Below are positions 25,990 through 36,099 of a stretch of DNA of 64,000 nt, in pieces. Both the position numbers and the translations under genes were made by a program. Origin of the DNA: Acridotheres tristis (taxonomy: Eukaryota > Chordata > Aves > Passeriformes > Sturnidae). Each line of letters starts with the position of its first letter. Positions within the stretch are counted from its first letter, which is position 1. Location of the stretch: positions 107,931,548 to 107,995,547 of the forward strand of contig CM072884.1 in NCBI GenBank assembly GCA_037013685.1, read 5' to 3'. A model generated the notes under the pieces. That model made no database searches. It was given only the letters and a program-made list of their open reading frames with translations, and was not told the origin of the DNA.

Positions 25990-26760
25990 ATAAAATGATA
26001 GAAGAAATTCAATGTCAATAGATGCAAAGTGATGCACATGGGGGAAAAAACCACTCCAGGATGACACAGAATGGCAGTTTCTAAATTAGCTTCTGATGTT
26101 CAGGAAAGAGATTTGGGAGTCATTACTGACAGGTCCCTGTGAAAATCAGTTCATTGCTCAGTGGCGGTCAAAAAGATTGTTAGGAATTGTTAGGGAAAGA
26201 ATAGAGAACAAACAGAAAAAATTAGTTATGCTACCACATAAAATCATGATATATCTTTATCCTGAATATTATGCAGTGAACTCATCACCACAGCTTGGAA
26301 TGGAGAGCTGAAAATGCCTCAGAAAAATGAAGAAGCAGGCTCAATGAATGGAGTGACTTTTGTGTGAGGAAAAACAAAATATACCAGGTATTTTCAGCTT
26401 GGGGAAGAGATGAAGCCTGATAACGTCATGTATGGTAATGGGTAGTTGAGGAAAGAGATTAATTATCATTCCTGACAATATAAGAATAAGGGCTGATGAA
26501 ATCAGCTGAGCTTTTAAAAATGGAACACTTCACCACCCAGCATGTGGTGAAGTTGTGCAAATTATGGCCACGGGATATTATGGAGACCAAAATAAGAAAT
26601 GGGTTCGAAAGCTGGTGGGGCAATTTGGCAGAGGATAGGGTATCAGTTCCTGCTCAAAATCGTGTCCAAGATGAAAGCCCAGAAGTTCCTGTGTCACCAG
26701 AAGCTGTGAGAGAGGGAGGTCCCTCAGTGCCTGCTTTGCTTTTTGTGTGCTTCACCTGAG
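25990..26760 (+). mobile_element. Ancient CR1 LINE relic (RT 3' part to 3' UTR), amniote type
   Basis: From memory of CR1 copies in turtles, crocodilians and old bird loci, this stretch matches the 3' half of the element in order. It starts with the segment reading roughly 'AAATTCAATGTCAATAGATG', then the GAGATTTGGGAGTCATT block (about 26105), the TTAGGAATTGTTAGG block (about 26180), the TTTTCAGCTTGGGGAAGAGA block (about 26391), and the GCCACGGGATATTATGGAG block (about 26567). In frame, 26096-26311 encodes RLLGIVRERIENK and YLYPEYY, corresponding to the conserved C-terminal reverse-transcriptase region of ORF2. Stops and indels are frequent, so the copy is dead and old. The right boundary is unclear because the tail has decayed. 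Confidence 0.75.
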
Positions 26761-29041
26761 CATTCCTTTCTGACCACACTTGGGGCATGGAGCCAGGTGA
26801 AGCTTTGCTCTTTGCTGTGACAACTGTGCTCATCTGTTATGCTTTTAAAATTTATGACTGACGTATTTATTTTTATTTTTATGCTTTTCCACATCTTCCA
26901 TCACTGACTCAAGTGGGAGACCTAAATGTATCTGTGTGTTTGTCCCTCGCAGCTCTTCCAAATGTCACAGAAGCAGCCCAGTCCCCATTCACAATGGGAT
27001 TGTTGACCCAGGAAGAGTCTGCTGGGATGGGAAAGGTCCTGAGGGACTGACAGCCACCTTCCTCCTCCTCCTCACACTCTGTGTGGTGCCCTGGAGAAAG
27101 GGCCATGCAGACCTTGCCATGCCAGCACTTCTCCTGCCAGCCCTCCCAGGGCTTGCTGCCCCTGGGCTGCATCCAGTTCTTATGAGTAAGGCACAGAGAG
27201 AGAGGAAAATAAAACCCCTCAGTGCAGCAGAGCCCTCAAGTCCTTAGTCAACACTGAAGTGAAGCCTACGTGGTTTGGTCAAAATCCAGCAGCACATCTG
27301 TGGAAGAGGTGGAAGCTGGATCAAACCATTCCTGGCTTGGATAGTAACCTGTAATTAGACTTGTCAGACTGTAAGACACCTAATATATCCTTCTGCAATA
27401 TTTTTTTTCTCTTGGTGTAACTTTTTCTTGTATCCAGTGTGCTGTAATTCTGGTTTTTCTCTTTATAGCAGTTAGTTTCTCGGCACAGTCCCTGACCACA
27501 AATACTTTTGAGTGGAACATCTGCTTCTAATGTGTGCTCTAGAAATGTTACTTTCTGCAATATTCCATTTGTCTCCCAAACTATATTTTTCCTCTCGTGT
27601 TTGCCCAGAGAATCTTGTAAGCTGATCAATATCTGAAGCAGCAAAGGATCCATTTGAGAACAAAGGCTCCAAAAGCCACATAAACAATTTCCCAGAACTC
27701 GAGGCAGATGATGAGAGGTAGTTTGCAGAGCAGCCATGCACATGGGAGCTCTGCAGGGCTGCCTTCCTCATCTTTCTCCATGCTACCCTTCCCCACTGCT
27801 CCAACCAGTTACCACAACTGCAGGAGCAATCCCAGCTTGTTTCCATGCTGGTGATCCCATATAACTTTTTGGTTTTCAGTTGTCCTTCACTTCTAGCCAA
27901 ACCCTTTCAAATGTTCAGAGGAGGAAATACTGCTATTGCCTGGTTCCTTCTGTTGTTTCTCACTGTCATTACAGCTGCCTTTTCAGCTGCATTATGTGAG
28001 TAAACAAACCTTCACCTACATAGAAGGGGAGCACTGCCCTGCATAAAACAGGCTGTGGAGTCAGTAAAGCAGAAGTACAAGAAGAAGCAGGAATTTTTAA
28101 TATACTTTCAGGCATGGGGAACATGAAAAGGCTGCTGAACTCCAGAGAAAACTCCCGTGCTCTTCTGGTATGTTTGCAATACAGATGATGTAAATAATAT
28201 ATAACTCCTGGAAGGAGTGTAGGAATATATAAAGTTTTATGTAGGGGAGCACTGCACGCATGTGGGAGATTCAGATGTGTCTGCAAATCACAGGCTGCAT
28301 GCCAAGCACTGCATGCCCACTGTAAACGAGGCTTGGGGACTGAATTACTTAAGTAATTAAAGTGGATTGTGACTCACATGCTGAAAGGGTAAACTGTGCA
28401 CTGCCACAATCCACCAAGTTATTTAATTTTGGAAAACCAAAGCTCCTCAGTGACGGGGAGGAGGATTTATTATTACATTATTTTATCTCTGCAAGCCAAA
28501 CTGTAGGCAAACACAATCACGGTTTTTAAGAGTTTGCCTGGGCGGGGTTGTGTTGCTGGCCAGCCACCTCATCATTAACATAAGGCATAGAGACATAGAG
28601 CATGATTCAAACATGTCAAAAAATGCAGCTTAGCCATTTAAAATCCTTTAGGGCTTTTGCTGTAGGTGAACAAAGCTAAGCATGCTGCCCAGATGTGCTG
28701 CAGCTGTGCAAGGTGGAGCTTCCTCTGCTGAGGTGCTCCCACCCAAGCCAGGATGGGCACAGAAGCACTGGATGGGGGAGCTGGGGGTTTCAGCCTTCGA
28801 GGAGCCGAGGCTGGAACCCCACTCAGCTCCCAAGAGCCTGACTCATCGACTTCTGTGGCCTGGAAATATATTAATTTGCTTTCTGGAACTGCAGACTTGC
28901 TTTTCCAACTCTGTTTTGGGGCACACGTGGGATTCAGCTGTTCTACCTCTTTGCACAGCCCATCTCCCAGATCCCCCTCTTCTTCATTAAAAATCAGAAG
29001 GTAAAAGAGAAGGTCCCAACTCAGCTCCTGCTTCCCATTCC
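26761..29041. other. Unique sequence with a possible regulatory cluster
   Basis: No gene was recognised. The minus strand at 27321-27900 stays open in two overlapping frames (140 and 142 codons) without a recognisable domain. At 28343-28414 a perfect palindrome and a 10-bp inverted repeat lie close together, embedded in AT-rich DNA of the kind often found in conserved non-coding elements. Confidence 0.4.
28343..28414. promoter_or_regulatory. Palindrome plus inverted repeat, candidate regulatory element
   Basis: AATTACTTAAGTAATT at 28343-28358 is a perfect 16-bp palindrome containing opposed homeodomain-like TAAGTAATT cores. Four bases to its right, GTGGATTGTG (28362-28371) is mirrored by CACAATCCAC (28405-28414) with a 33-base loop. 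The arms contain ATTGTG/CACAAT, the core bound by SOX-family HMG proteins. The symmetry is seen directly; function is inference. Confidence 0.3.
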
Positions 29042-29128
29042 AGTGGAAGGTGTCCCTGGCCGTGGCAGGGAAGTTGGAAGTAGATGACCTTTGATGTTCC
29101 TTCCAACCCAGGCCATCCTATGATTCCC
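29042..29128 (+). mobile_element. CR1 LINE 3' end, 5'-truncated
   Basis: The sequence follows the well-known terminal part of avian CR1: AGTGGAAGGTGTCCCTGGCC, GGCAGGG, then TTGGAAGTAGATGACCTTT, TTCCTTCCAACCCA and CATCCTATGATTCCC. It is severely 5'-truncated, as is usual for CR1, and ends in a degenerate form of the ATTCTATGA tail repeat. It is non-coding. Confidence 0.93.
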
Positions 29129-29513
29129 AATTCACCCTTTTCATCATGTTCCTCCCTCCTCTGAACCCAGACAACATGCCCAATGTCCCTTTCAGTGTCT
29201 GCAGCTTTTTCCCTTCTGCTCATCCATCCATTTAATGCTTAGCATAACCATGAATGTTTGCCATATGGGCCTGTCTCCTGATATTTCAATCTGCCCTGAG
29301 TTTTGGGTCAGTAATAAGTAATAGGAACAATTATAAAAAAAAAAATTCACACTTGAAATAAAACAGAATTATTTATTTTATTCCTCTGAGGCTGTATTCC
29401 CAACCCAGCTTTTTGGACACCTGAGCAAATGCTTACATTGAGATTTTGTTCTGACTCTGTTGAAGTGATGCCAATAGGACAGAGATTCCTGGTATGATCC
29501 AGTTATTAAAAGG
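29129..29513. other. Unique sequence between CR1 3' end and LTR-like block
   Basis: A short AT-rich stretch with an A-run near 29334-29345. No gene or repeat was recognised beyond that. Confidence 0.4.
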
Positions 29514-29571
29514 TGCCTCTGCCCAAATCAAGGTGCAAACAAGACCATATGCTGAAATCAATAGTCGAGAT

Positions 29572-29577
29572 TTTATT
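29572..29577 (-). terminator. AATAAA polyadenylation signal of the LTR-like block
   Basis: TTTATT on the plus strand, giving AATAAA on the minus strand, within the TTAAATAAAATCTCG context typical of the R-U5 part of retroviral LTRs. Its distance from the TATA box fits an LTR R region. Confidence 0.5.
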
Positions 29578-29757
29578 TAACAGTAAATGTGAGGTACAGA
29601 GAGAGAAAGAAATAGGAAAGGGGTCAAAGAGAGTGAGAGAGAGCCAGATTAAGCAAAAAATTATCACCACCTCGTGGATCCTGTGGTGTTCCACTAGTCC
29701 TTTTCACTCTGGTTTTTGGTTGTGGGGGTCCCAGAGTTGTTCTTCTGGGCTATCACC

Positions 29758-29763
29758 TTTATA
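29758..29763 (-). promoter_or_regulatory. TATA box of the LTR-like block
   Basis: TTTATA on the plus strand reads TATAAA on the minus strand, in the context GGACTGTATAAAGG. It would direct minus-strand transcription toward lower coordinates, ending at the AATAAA signal about 185 bp away. Confidence 0.5.
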
Positions 29764-30056
29764 CAGTCCAAATTCTGGATATCTACAGGGTGTAGGAGCC
29801 ATTCTCATAACTTGGGTTGGCAGAGTGTAAGCAGTTGTTTTCTTTCCCACAGTTTGCTATAGGGAATTTTTGTCCAGGTGCAGTAACTGGGAGGTTACTC
29901 AGATTTGCCTCACCAGGCATGGAATTAGTGGCCTCCTGTTGCAAATTCCTTTCTTCTGTGCTTATCTGAGGTTCTTGCTGTGGTGGCTTGTCTAATGGCA
30001 AGTCCCTTCTGTGGGCTCGACAGTGTTTTGAGGCAGGAAACTGCATTCCTTAAGTC

Positions 30057-31698
30057 CTTATAACTGCCTCTGTAATCATTTGCATCTTGCTCATGCCATC
30101 CAGCACACAGTAAATATGATAAAACAGAGGAAAATTATTTGTGTTGCTGGAGGTCAAAAGATTTTACAAAACATGTCTGGGAAAACAGCTGGCTGAGATA
30201 GTTGCACCAGAGACATCTTGGTCACTTTGCATAGCAGCCAGCAGCCTCTTCAAAACCTCCCCAGAAATATCTCAGCTTGAAGCCTGGGCTTTGATGGTTG
30301 CAGCACAGGTATTGCAACTGCTGTGGAGCAAAACTGCTGCTGTGTGCTTCCCCCAGCAGCTCCAGGAGCTCGGTGCCTGGGGGAAGAACCTCCACTGTGA
30401 TGGAAAAAATGAGGGGAATTGGCTGAGAGAGCTCTGAAGGAACAAGGATGCCACATTTTGGTGTTTTCTGAAGCTGCATGACCTTTGATATCAATAATTC
30501 AACAGACAGGTACAAAGCAGGCACTGACTTCATCTGCTGCTTTTTCAGGTGGTCACAGCCCTGGGTCAGCCCCTTGGTGCTGCTGGGTGGTGCTAATGGG
30601 ATCTGACCTGGGGTTCCTGCACAGCAGAGAAACCCCACGAGGGGTGGGCTGCTGCCAGCACCTGCCCAGGAAATGGTTCCTATAAGTCAGAGAGATCAGG
30701 CTGGAAACTGAAGCAATTTAATCACTGTCTTTAGTAAGAAATGCTTCCACAGATGTCCTCATTTATTAAAACTATTCTTTGATCTAAAAAGAAAAAAAAA
30801 AATCTCATTTTATAGGAATAGTGATTTCTGGAAAAGGTATTTTGAACTCGTTTAGGCATAGCTGGCAAATTTTAATTAGAGATGAACACTTTAGCACTTT
30901 TTTAGTTGTATTTTACTCCTCTGAAAACGTGGAGGGTCTGAGTCAGCAGGATGCACAGCTGACTCCAGCCTGGAGAGGAGGCTGGGCAGAACAGGCTCAG
31001 CAGCCTCCAGATGTGGTGCACTATTTTCTTTTCAGTGGTCTTTTCCATCCCTCTTAGAGAACTAGGTGTTATGCAGATGAAGAGTATTATTTTTTTTTTG
31101 AGGGAGACTCTAGATGACAAAAATGACTAGGAAGAGTACAATTTCTGTGGGTCTGACTCAACAGCATCTGCTTCACTGAAAGCACTGAGAGATTATTGAA
31201 ATAAGGCAGGTGTCCAGGTTTCATCGAGGAAAATATTTTAAGCTGTTTTCATAAGGAGAACTGTCTGGAACAGCAAAGTTAGCTTATTTTGAGGGAAACT
31301 GAACAAGTCAAAACAAATAGAGAAATGGAAGAAAGTGGGATTTTGATAAAAGCTTTTAACTCTCCTTTTTTTGAGATTAGACAGTTGGTGTTTTGGACAC
31401 TTACCTAAAAGACTGACATTTTGGAAGTAAAGGAAATGAAAGAAAGAAAGAAACTTACATCCTGGGTACATCCTTATTATGCTTTGGAAGGGTGGAAATG
31501 AATTTGTTTCTCTCCAGACCCTCTCCTGTACAAAGCCAAAATGTATGCATGCTATATCCACATGCTCTTCAAAGACTAGAGGTGCATCTGTTTTTGACAA
31601 AAGTTCAGTTATTTTACCTGTCATTCTGATATATGTTTCTTAGGAAACATAGAACTGCAGTTGGAAGAAAAGAGAAAAGCCATATGGCAGACAATTAC
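30057..31698. other. Unique sequence, nothing recognised
   Basis: Mixed-composition DNA. An octamer-like ATTTGCAT lies at about 30077, just outside the LTR-like block. The part at 30222-30690 is GC-richer and open in several opposing frames, so coding is not supported. T-rich and A-rich runs occur near 31088 and 30790. Confidence 0.4.
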
Positions 31699-31731
31699 CA
31701 AACAAACAAACAAACAAACACACACATACAA
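31699..31731 (+). repeat. Short (CAAA)n/(CA)n microsatellite
   Basis: About five CAAA units pass into CACACACATACA. Short and simple. Confidence 0.85.
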
Positions 31732-32465
31732 TATAGGTGCCAAACAGCTTTTGTACAAACAAAAAGAGCAGAAAAACAGCCTCGTCCCTCTTCGATGCAT
31801 CTACATGTTTCTATGAAAGAATGTGTACCTGGCTTTTAACCTCCCTTCTGGAGAGACTGTCTCTTTTACCATGTGTGCTCAAAGTATTTCCTAACACAGT
31901 CAGGTTTTAATAAGATCTCAATTTACAGAAATAAATATGTCTAACTCTGGGAATAACTGTGGAACTGGCATTGATTTTAAGCATTATCACATATTTGGCA
32001 TAGCTGAAATTCTGTGGGATGGAAGGCAGCTGGCTGGGCAGGGACTGTCATGGCTCAGAAATGGCTCTTTGTAAAGTTAATCAGGACTGAAACCTCATGT
32101 CTTACTCGTACAGGGTTCCTCAGCCCTGTGAGGAAAACCTCTGGAGCAACCACTGCTCAGGCAAGCAGGACCTTGCTCATTGGTGTCTGCTGGGTGCTGG
32201 ATGGGAGGAAGCTCCTCAGCAATTTGCAATTACAGTAAATGTTACTTATTTAAGGTGCTAACTGCCATATAATTTTAAAAGCCCTAGAGCACCACCTCTG
32301 TGTCTTTTTGAAAGAGTAGATTAGGAGAGAAATAAAATTCTCTAGGTTTTGTCAGAGGGAGAGGGATTAATTTTGTCTATTTTGGAATCATTTGATCTAG
32401 TGCAGGCTGCTGCACTACACAGCAGGGACAGCTGGAGCATGGTGTGGGCACAGAGGTCACTTATT
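31732..32465. other. Unique sequence, nothing recognised
   Basis: No gene, transposon or structured repeat was recognised in this interval. Confidence 0.45.
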
Positions 32466-32507
32466 CACTCACACTCACACTCACACTCACACTCACACTC
32501 ACTCACT
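32466..32507 (+). repeat. (CACTCA)n hexanucleotide microsatellite
   Basis: Six copies of CACTCA followed by a CTCACTCA-type tail. The serine-histidine dipeptide repeat in one frame is an artefact. The unit is not the vertebrate telomere hexamer. Confidence 0.93.
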
Positions 32508-34689
32508 GCTGGGCACTACAGGCAGCACAGGAGCAGCTGAAATGGGACTGCCAGCTCCTCAGGGCAGCAGTGGCTGGATGAGAACAAAAGGATTGGGAAG
32601 AGAGGAGCAGAACTGGTGCTGAGAGCAGGGGTGGCAGCAAAGCCAGGGTTTGGGGGAACAGGCTGGAAGGAAGGATGGAATAATGGGGGAGTGCAAGGGG
32701 CCAGGGACTGGGAGCAGCCAGGAATGTGTCTGGGGCTGCCTCTTGTCATTCCTAAATTCCTCTGCTCTCATGTTTCCCCATGCCAGAGAAGATGTGTGAA
32801 TGGCTTATCAAAGTGGTTTTTTTAGTCCTCTCTAGAACACATGAAAGTTGAAGAAAACAGTATTTACTGTCCCTGCAGGCCACCCCTGGAGGCAGAGCTC
32901 CATCCCAAGGATGGCTCTGGGTGCTGCACACTCAGTGTTTGTTGAACCAACTCCCCATGCTGGGACTGATGTATATTTAAAATAGAAGATAGCATGTTTC
33001 TTGCTCCTCATCCTACCTTTCCTCCCCCTCACAAACATGCAGGATGCTCAATCTGCACAGACAGACTTCTCCAGGTCTGGGAATGTGAGTACCTGAACTC
33101 AGCTGCTGGTCCTGTCACGGGACAAATCAGCTCCCTTGTTTGCCAGAGCACTTGGCCAAGTGAGGAGCACCAGGCTCAGCGTGGCTGTGCACATCTTCAC
33201 TGGTGTCTCGTGAACATCTGCTACAAGAAGGGACTGAGATATCTCCGTGTTCATCCATGATAAAATTAATAACGTAATGAGAATTTACCATGGATGTGGT
33301 AGGTCTCATTCCACACAGGAGAACTTGGGTTAATTGATTGTGTTAATCACATCCTCCTCTACTCATCTTAATCCCTACATTTAATTTTATTTGGGTTGCA
33401 CAGTTCCCTTGAGGAGCTGTGCTTGATCCGAGTGCAGTCAGATTCAGTTAAGTTTCTTGACAGGCCAAGAGGAGAGGAAGGATGCACTGAGGGTACAGCT
33501 CAATCCAAAGCAGAAAGGACAGAAGGGAGAAAAATAAAAGGAATTTCAGATACAAAATTCAAAGTGTAAGGTTCTAACTGTGACCTAATGGACCTATCAT
33601 TCTTATCATTATAAAATTACTAAATAGATATGACTGCTTTAAGAGAGAAAACAGACAGGAGCAAGCTCTTTCTCACTACATGCTTTAACACTGATGTGTT
33701 TTCTTCTTCCAGGGAGGAGGAGTCCTCACCCATTTAGCCAAACCAGGGCAGCCAGGGTTCAGTGCTGCTCCTGGACCACAGGATGCACAGATGCTCTGTG
33801 GTAGAATCATGAATTTAACCATACTAACGTGCACTAAGGTGTAAACTCTGTGGGTACTCACAGGTGGTGCTTGAGCCCAGCCCATGACCCAGTTTGGTTT
33901 CCTAGAACGGACAGAGCCCATGGGTCTCCAATCTGCAGGCAGTGTACTCCTATTTTGTGAAGCCTCTGTGCTTAAGGATGCAGTAAGGAGAGGCTGCTCA
34001 GCGGGAATTTCAGCTCTATCTTTGAAATTCATAACTATTGCAACTTCAGATTCTTAATGTTACTTTAATACAGGTTTTTGTGATCTAATTTCCCTTAGCC
34101 TCAATTAGGGGTTGAGGACATTAGTCCAGTAAAATCCTGGAGGAACAAAAAAACCCCACCTAGTTTTTTTCTTTATCATATTTTGTAAATGAGATAGTTA
34201 GCAGGGATTTAGAGGAGGCAATTTTAGCCTTGACAATAAATCGACAATCATTTGTGATGAGGCAAATAGACATTCAAGCTGGGCAGAGAACAGCTGAAGA
34301 AGAACCTCAAGAGATTATAAAAGAAACCTGCTGATGTGCAGGTTTCTGACTTTCTGGTGTCAGCACTAAGCGACACTATTCAGGTTAAACAAACCTTTTT
34401 TCTCTATGAATAAAGCTTTTTTGCACTTGGTGAGCAAGGCATGAGTATTCGAGGAGATGAATACAAAGCCGTGTGGCTCATCAGCGTGCTTGAATATTAC
34501 CCATCCCCAGCACCCCAGGTTTAGCTGGTTGCAGGAATCAATCAATTTATAGCGCAGATATAAAAGCACAAAATGCAGAGTATATAGACCATGCACAGAT
34601 TACTGTCACAGATAAAGAGGAGGTAAAAAGTGAGGTCTAGGGAAATGCTAATTACAGGCGTGCCCCTGGGATCTGGAATGCAAACAAGG
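32508..34689. other. Unique sequence, nothing recognised
   Basis: The left part, at about 32520-32770, is GC-richer and open on both strands without domains. The remainder is AT-rich. No transposon or RNA gene was recognised. Confidence 0.4.
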
Positions 34690-34797
34690 GTGGTCACAGG
34701 TGCTCACGGAGATGTGGTCACAGGTGCTCATGGAGATGTGGTCACAGGTGCTCATGGAGATGTGGTCACAGGTGCTCATGGAGGTGTGGTCACAAGA
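34690..34797 (+). repeat. 24-bp minisatellite, 4 copies plus a partial fifth
   Basis: Units at 34690-34713, 34714-34737, 34738-34761 and 34762-34785 read GTGGTCACAGGTGCTCATGG plus four bases, and differ by only one or two substitutions. A diverged partial unit follows. The length is a multiple of three, so one plus-strand frame reads as an eight-residue repeat, VVTGAHGD. The frame is short (34630-34839) and has no other coding feature. Confidence 0.97.
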
Positions 34798-35931
34798 GGC
34801 CAAGCAGCGTCTTGGGGGGTCAGAGCAAGGAAGACTTAAAACAATGTAAATAATTTTTTAAGCCATGGAGATCTTTATATCCGCACAACTCTGGTGGAAA
34901 TCCCCTTGCAGGATCGTCATGGAGCAGTCCTGTTTGATTTCCAAACCCCAGGAAGAGCCCAGAGATGAGCAGGCTCGGACACAGCAGCCTGGCCTCTCTG
35001 CTGTCCCTGTCAGGCTCCCTCTCTCACCCTCCATGGAGGGGGATGCTCCAGCCCAGCTGCCCATGGACTCTCCAGCTGAGCAGGTTTACTGCAGGTGCCC
35101 TGTGCTCTCATCCCACAGAGAATTCCACTTGGGAAGTCACTGCATTTTCTCTCTTCAGAGCTACACGATGCTGAGAGCCAATGTACTCGACACACTCTGC
35201 AACAGATTTTAGAAACTTAACGATTTTCAACTTTAGCAAGGTTGCCTTTGTTGATGATGCATTTACCCTTGTTCTCTCCAGGCAAGTCTATTAATGCACT
35301 GATAACACTTAATCCTTGACCTGTTTGCAGACAGATAAGCAGGCTGGTACCAGGTCTAGTCTCTCTAGCATAAATTACAGCACAATACAAGAAATTCCTA
35401 AGGAACTCAGCAGTTCATATAATCCCAGTGGAATTAATAAATATGCTTCAAGATATTCCTTGTATTGTAGCAGATTAATTTGTTTTTATTAATGTATCGC
35501 ATCTTTGAATGTTGTAATCTCATCCTAGCTCCAGGAAATTGCTGTGATCCTTGCTCCAAAGCTCTTAAAATGTTATATTAGTCACAAGTCTATTGCTGAG
35601 ATTAAAGAACTAGGAGCGTAAAGGGCACAACAAGAGTGTGGTGAAGAGGAAGTTTACAGCTACAAGATTGCCTGTTTTCCCAGGGGAAACACAATTGCAT
35701 CATGAGATTTAGGATCATTGTCTTTTTTCTCCTGCTAGCATTAGATTAGAAGACACTCCCGTGCTGGCATGCAATGTGTGAACTTCAAAGGGGAAGTGTT
35801 TTGAGTAAGGAAAGAGTGACAAGATTTTTCCAAGAGAAGTGCCCATCCCATGAGCATCATAGGCACATTTTTTGAAGGAGACATTTACACATTTAATCTA
35901 TTTTAGGCAACACTTGAGCACTTGCCAGCTT
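34798..35931. other. Unique sequence, nothing firmly recognised
   Basis: The left part (34860-35210) is GC-richer, with opposed open frames. The right part (35230-35600) is AT-rich, with homeodomain-type AGATTAATTTG and TTATTAATG motifs, and could be conserved non-coding DNA. That cannot be tested from one sequence. Confidence 0.35.
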
Positions 35932-36099
35932 CTAACAGGCTGCCCAGGGAAGTGGCTGAGGCACTATCCCTGGAGATATTTAAAAAAAGATGATGTGGTG
36001 TTCAGGGACATGGTTTGGTGGTGGGCTTGGCAATGCCAGGTTAATGGCTGGACTTGATCTTAGAGAGTTTTTCCAGCCTAAATGATTCTGTGATTCTCT
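35932..36099 (+). mobile_element. CR1 LINE 3' end, 5'-truncated
   Basis: The copy begins near ACAGGCTGCCCAGGGAAGTG and continues through TCCCTGGAGATATTTAAAA, CAGGGACATGGTTTGGTGG, GGTTAATGGCTGGACTTGAT and CCTAAATGATTCTGTGATTC. This is the standard terminal sequence of an avian CR1 subfamily, distinct from the one at 29042. It is 5'-truncated and non-coding, with modest divergence. Confidence 0.95.

Larger units (their letters stand above)
29514..30056 (-). mobile_element. LTR of an endogenous retrovirus, probably solo, minus strand
   Basis: Read on the minus strand, this block has the layout of a retroviral LTR. A longer 5' part (U3) with no coding domain leads to a TATAAA box (29758-29763). 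About 185 bp downstream is an AATAAA polyadenylation signal (29572-29577), and a short U5-like end closes the block. Pyrimidine-rich CTCTCTCTCACTCTC sequence lies in the R-like interval. No gag, pol or env is adjacent, so a solo or fragmentary LTR is most likely. Boundaries are approximate: the left end is taken at a TG (29514), and no convincing target duplication was found. The family cannot be named without a library search. Confidence 0.55.

Noticed and set aside
26595..26606. GGGTTCGAA resembling a tRNA B-box
   Set aside because: It lies within the old CR1 relic, where this sequence belongs to the element; no cloverleaf can be folded around it.
32466..32507. Hexanucleotide array considered as interstitial telomeric repeat
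   Set aside because: The unit is CACTCA, not TTAGGG or CCCTAA.
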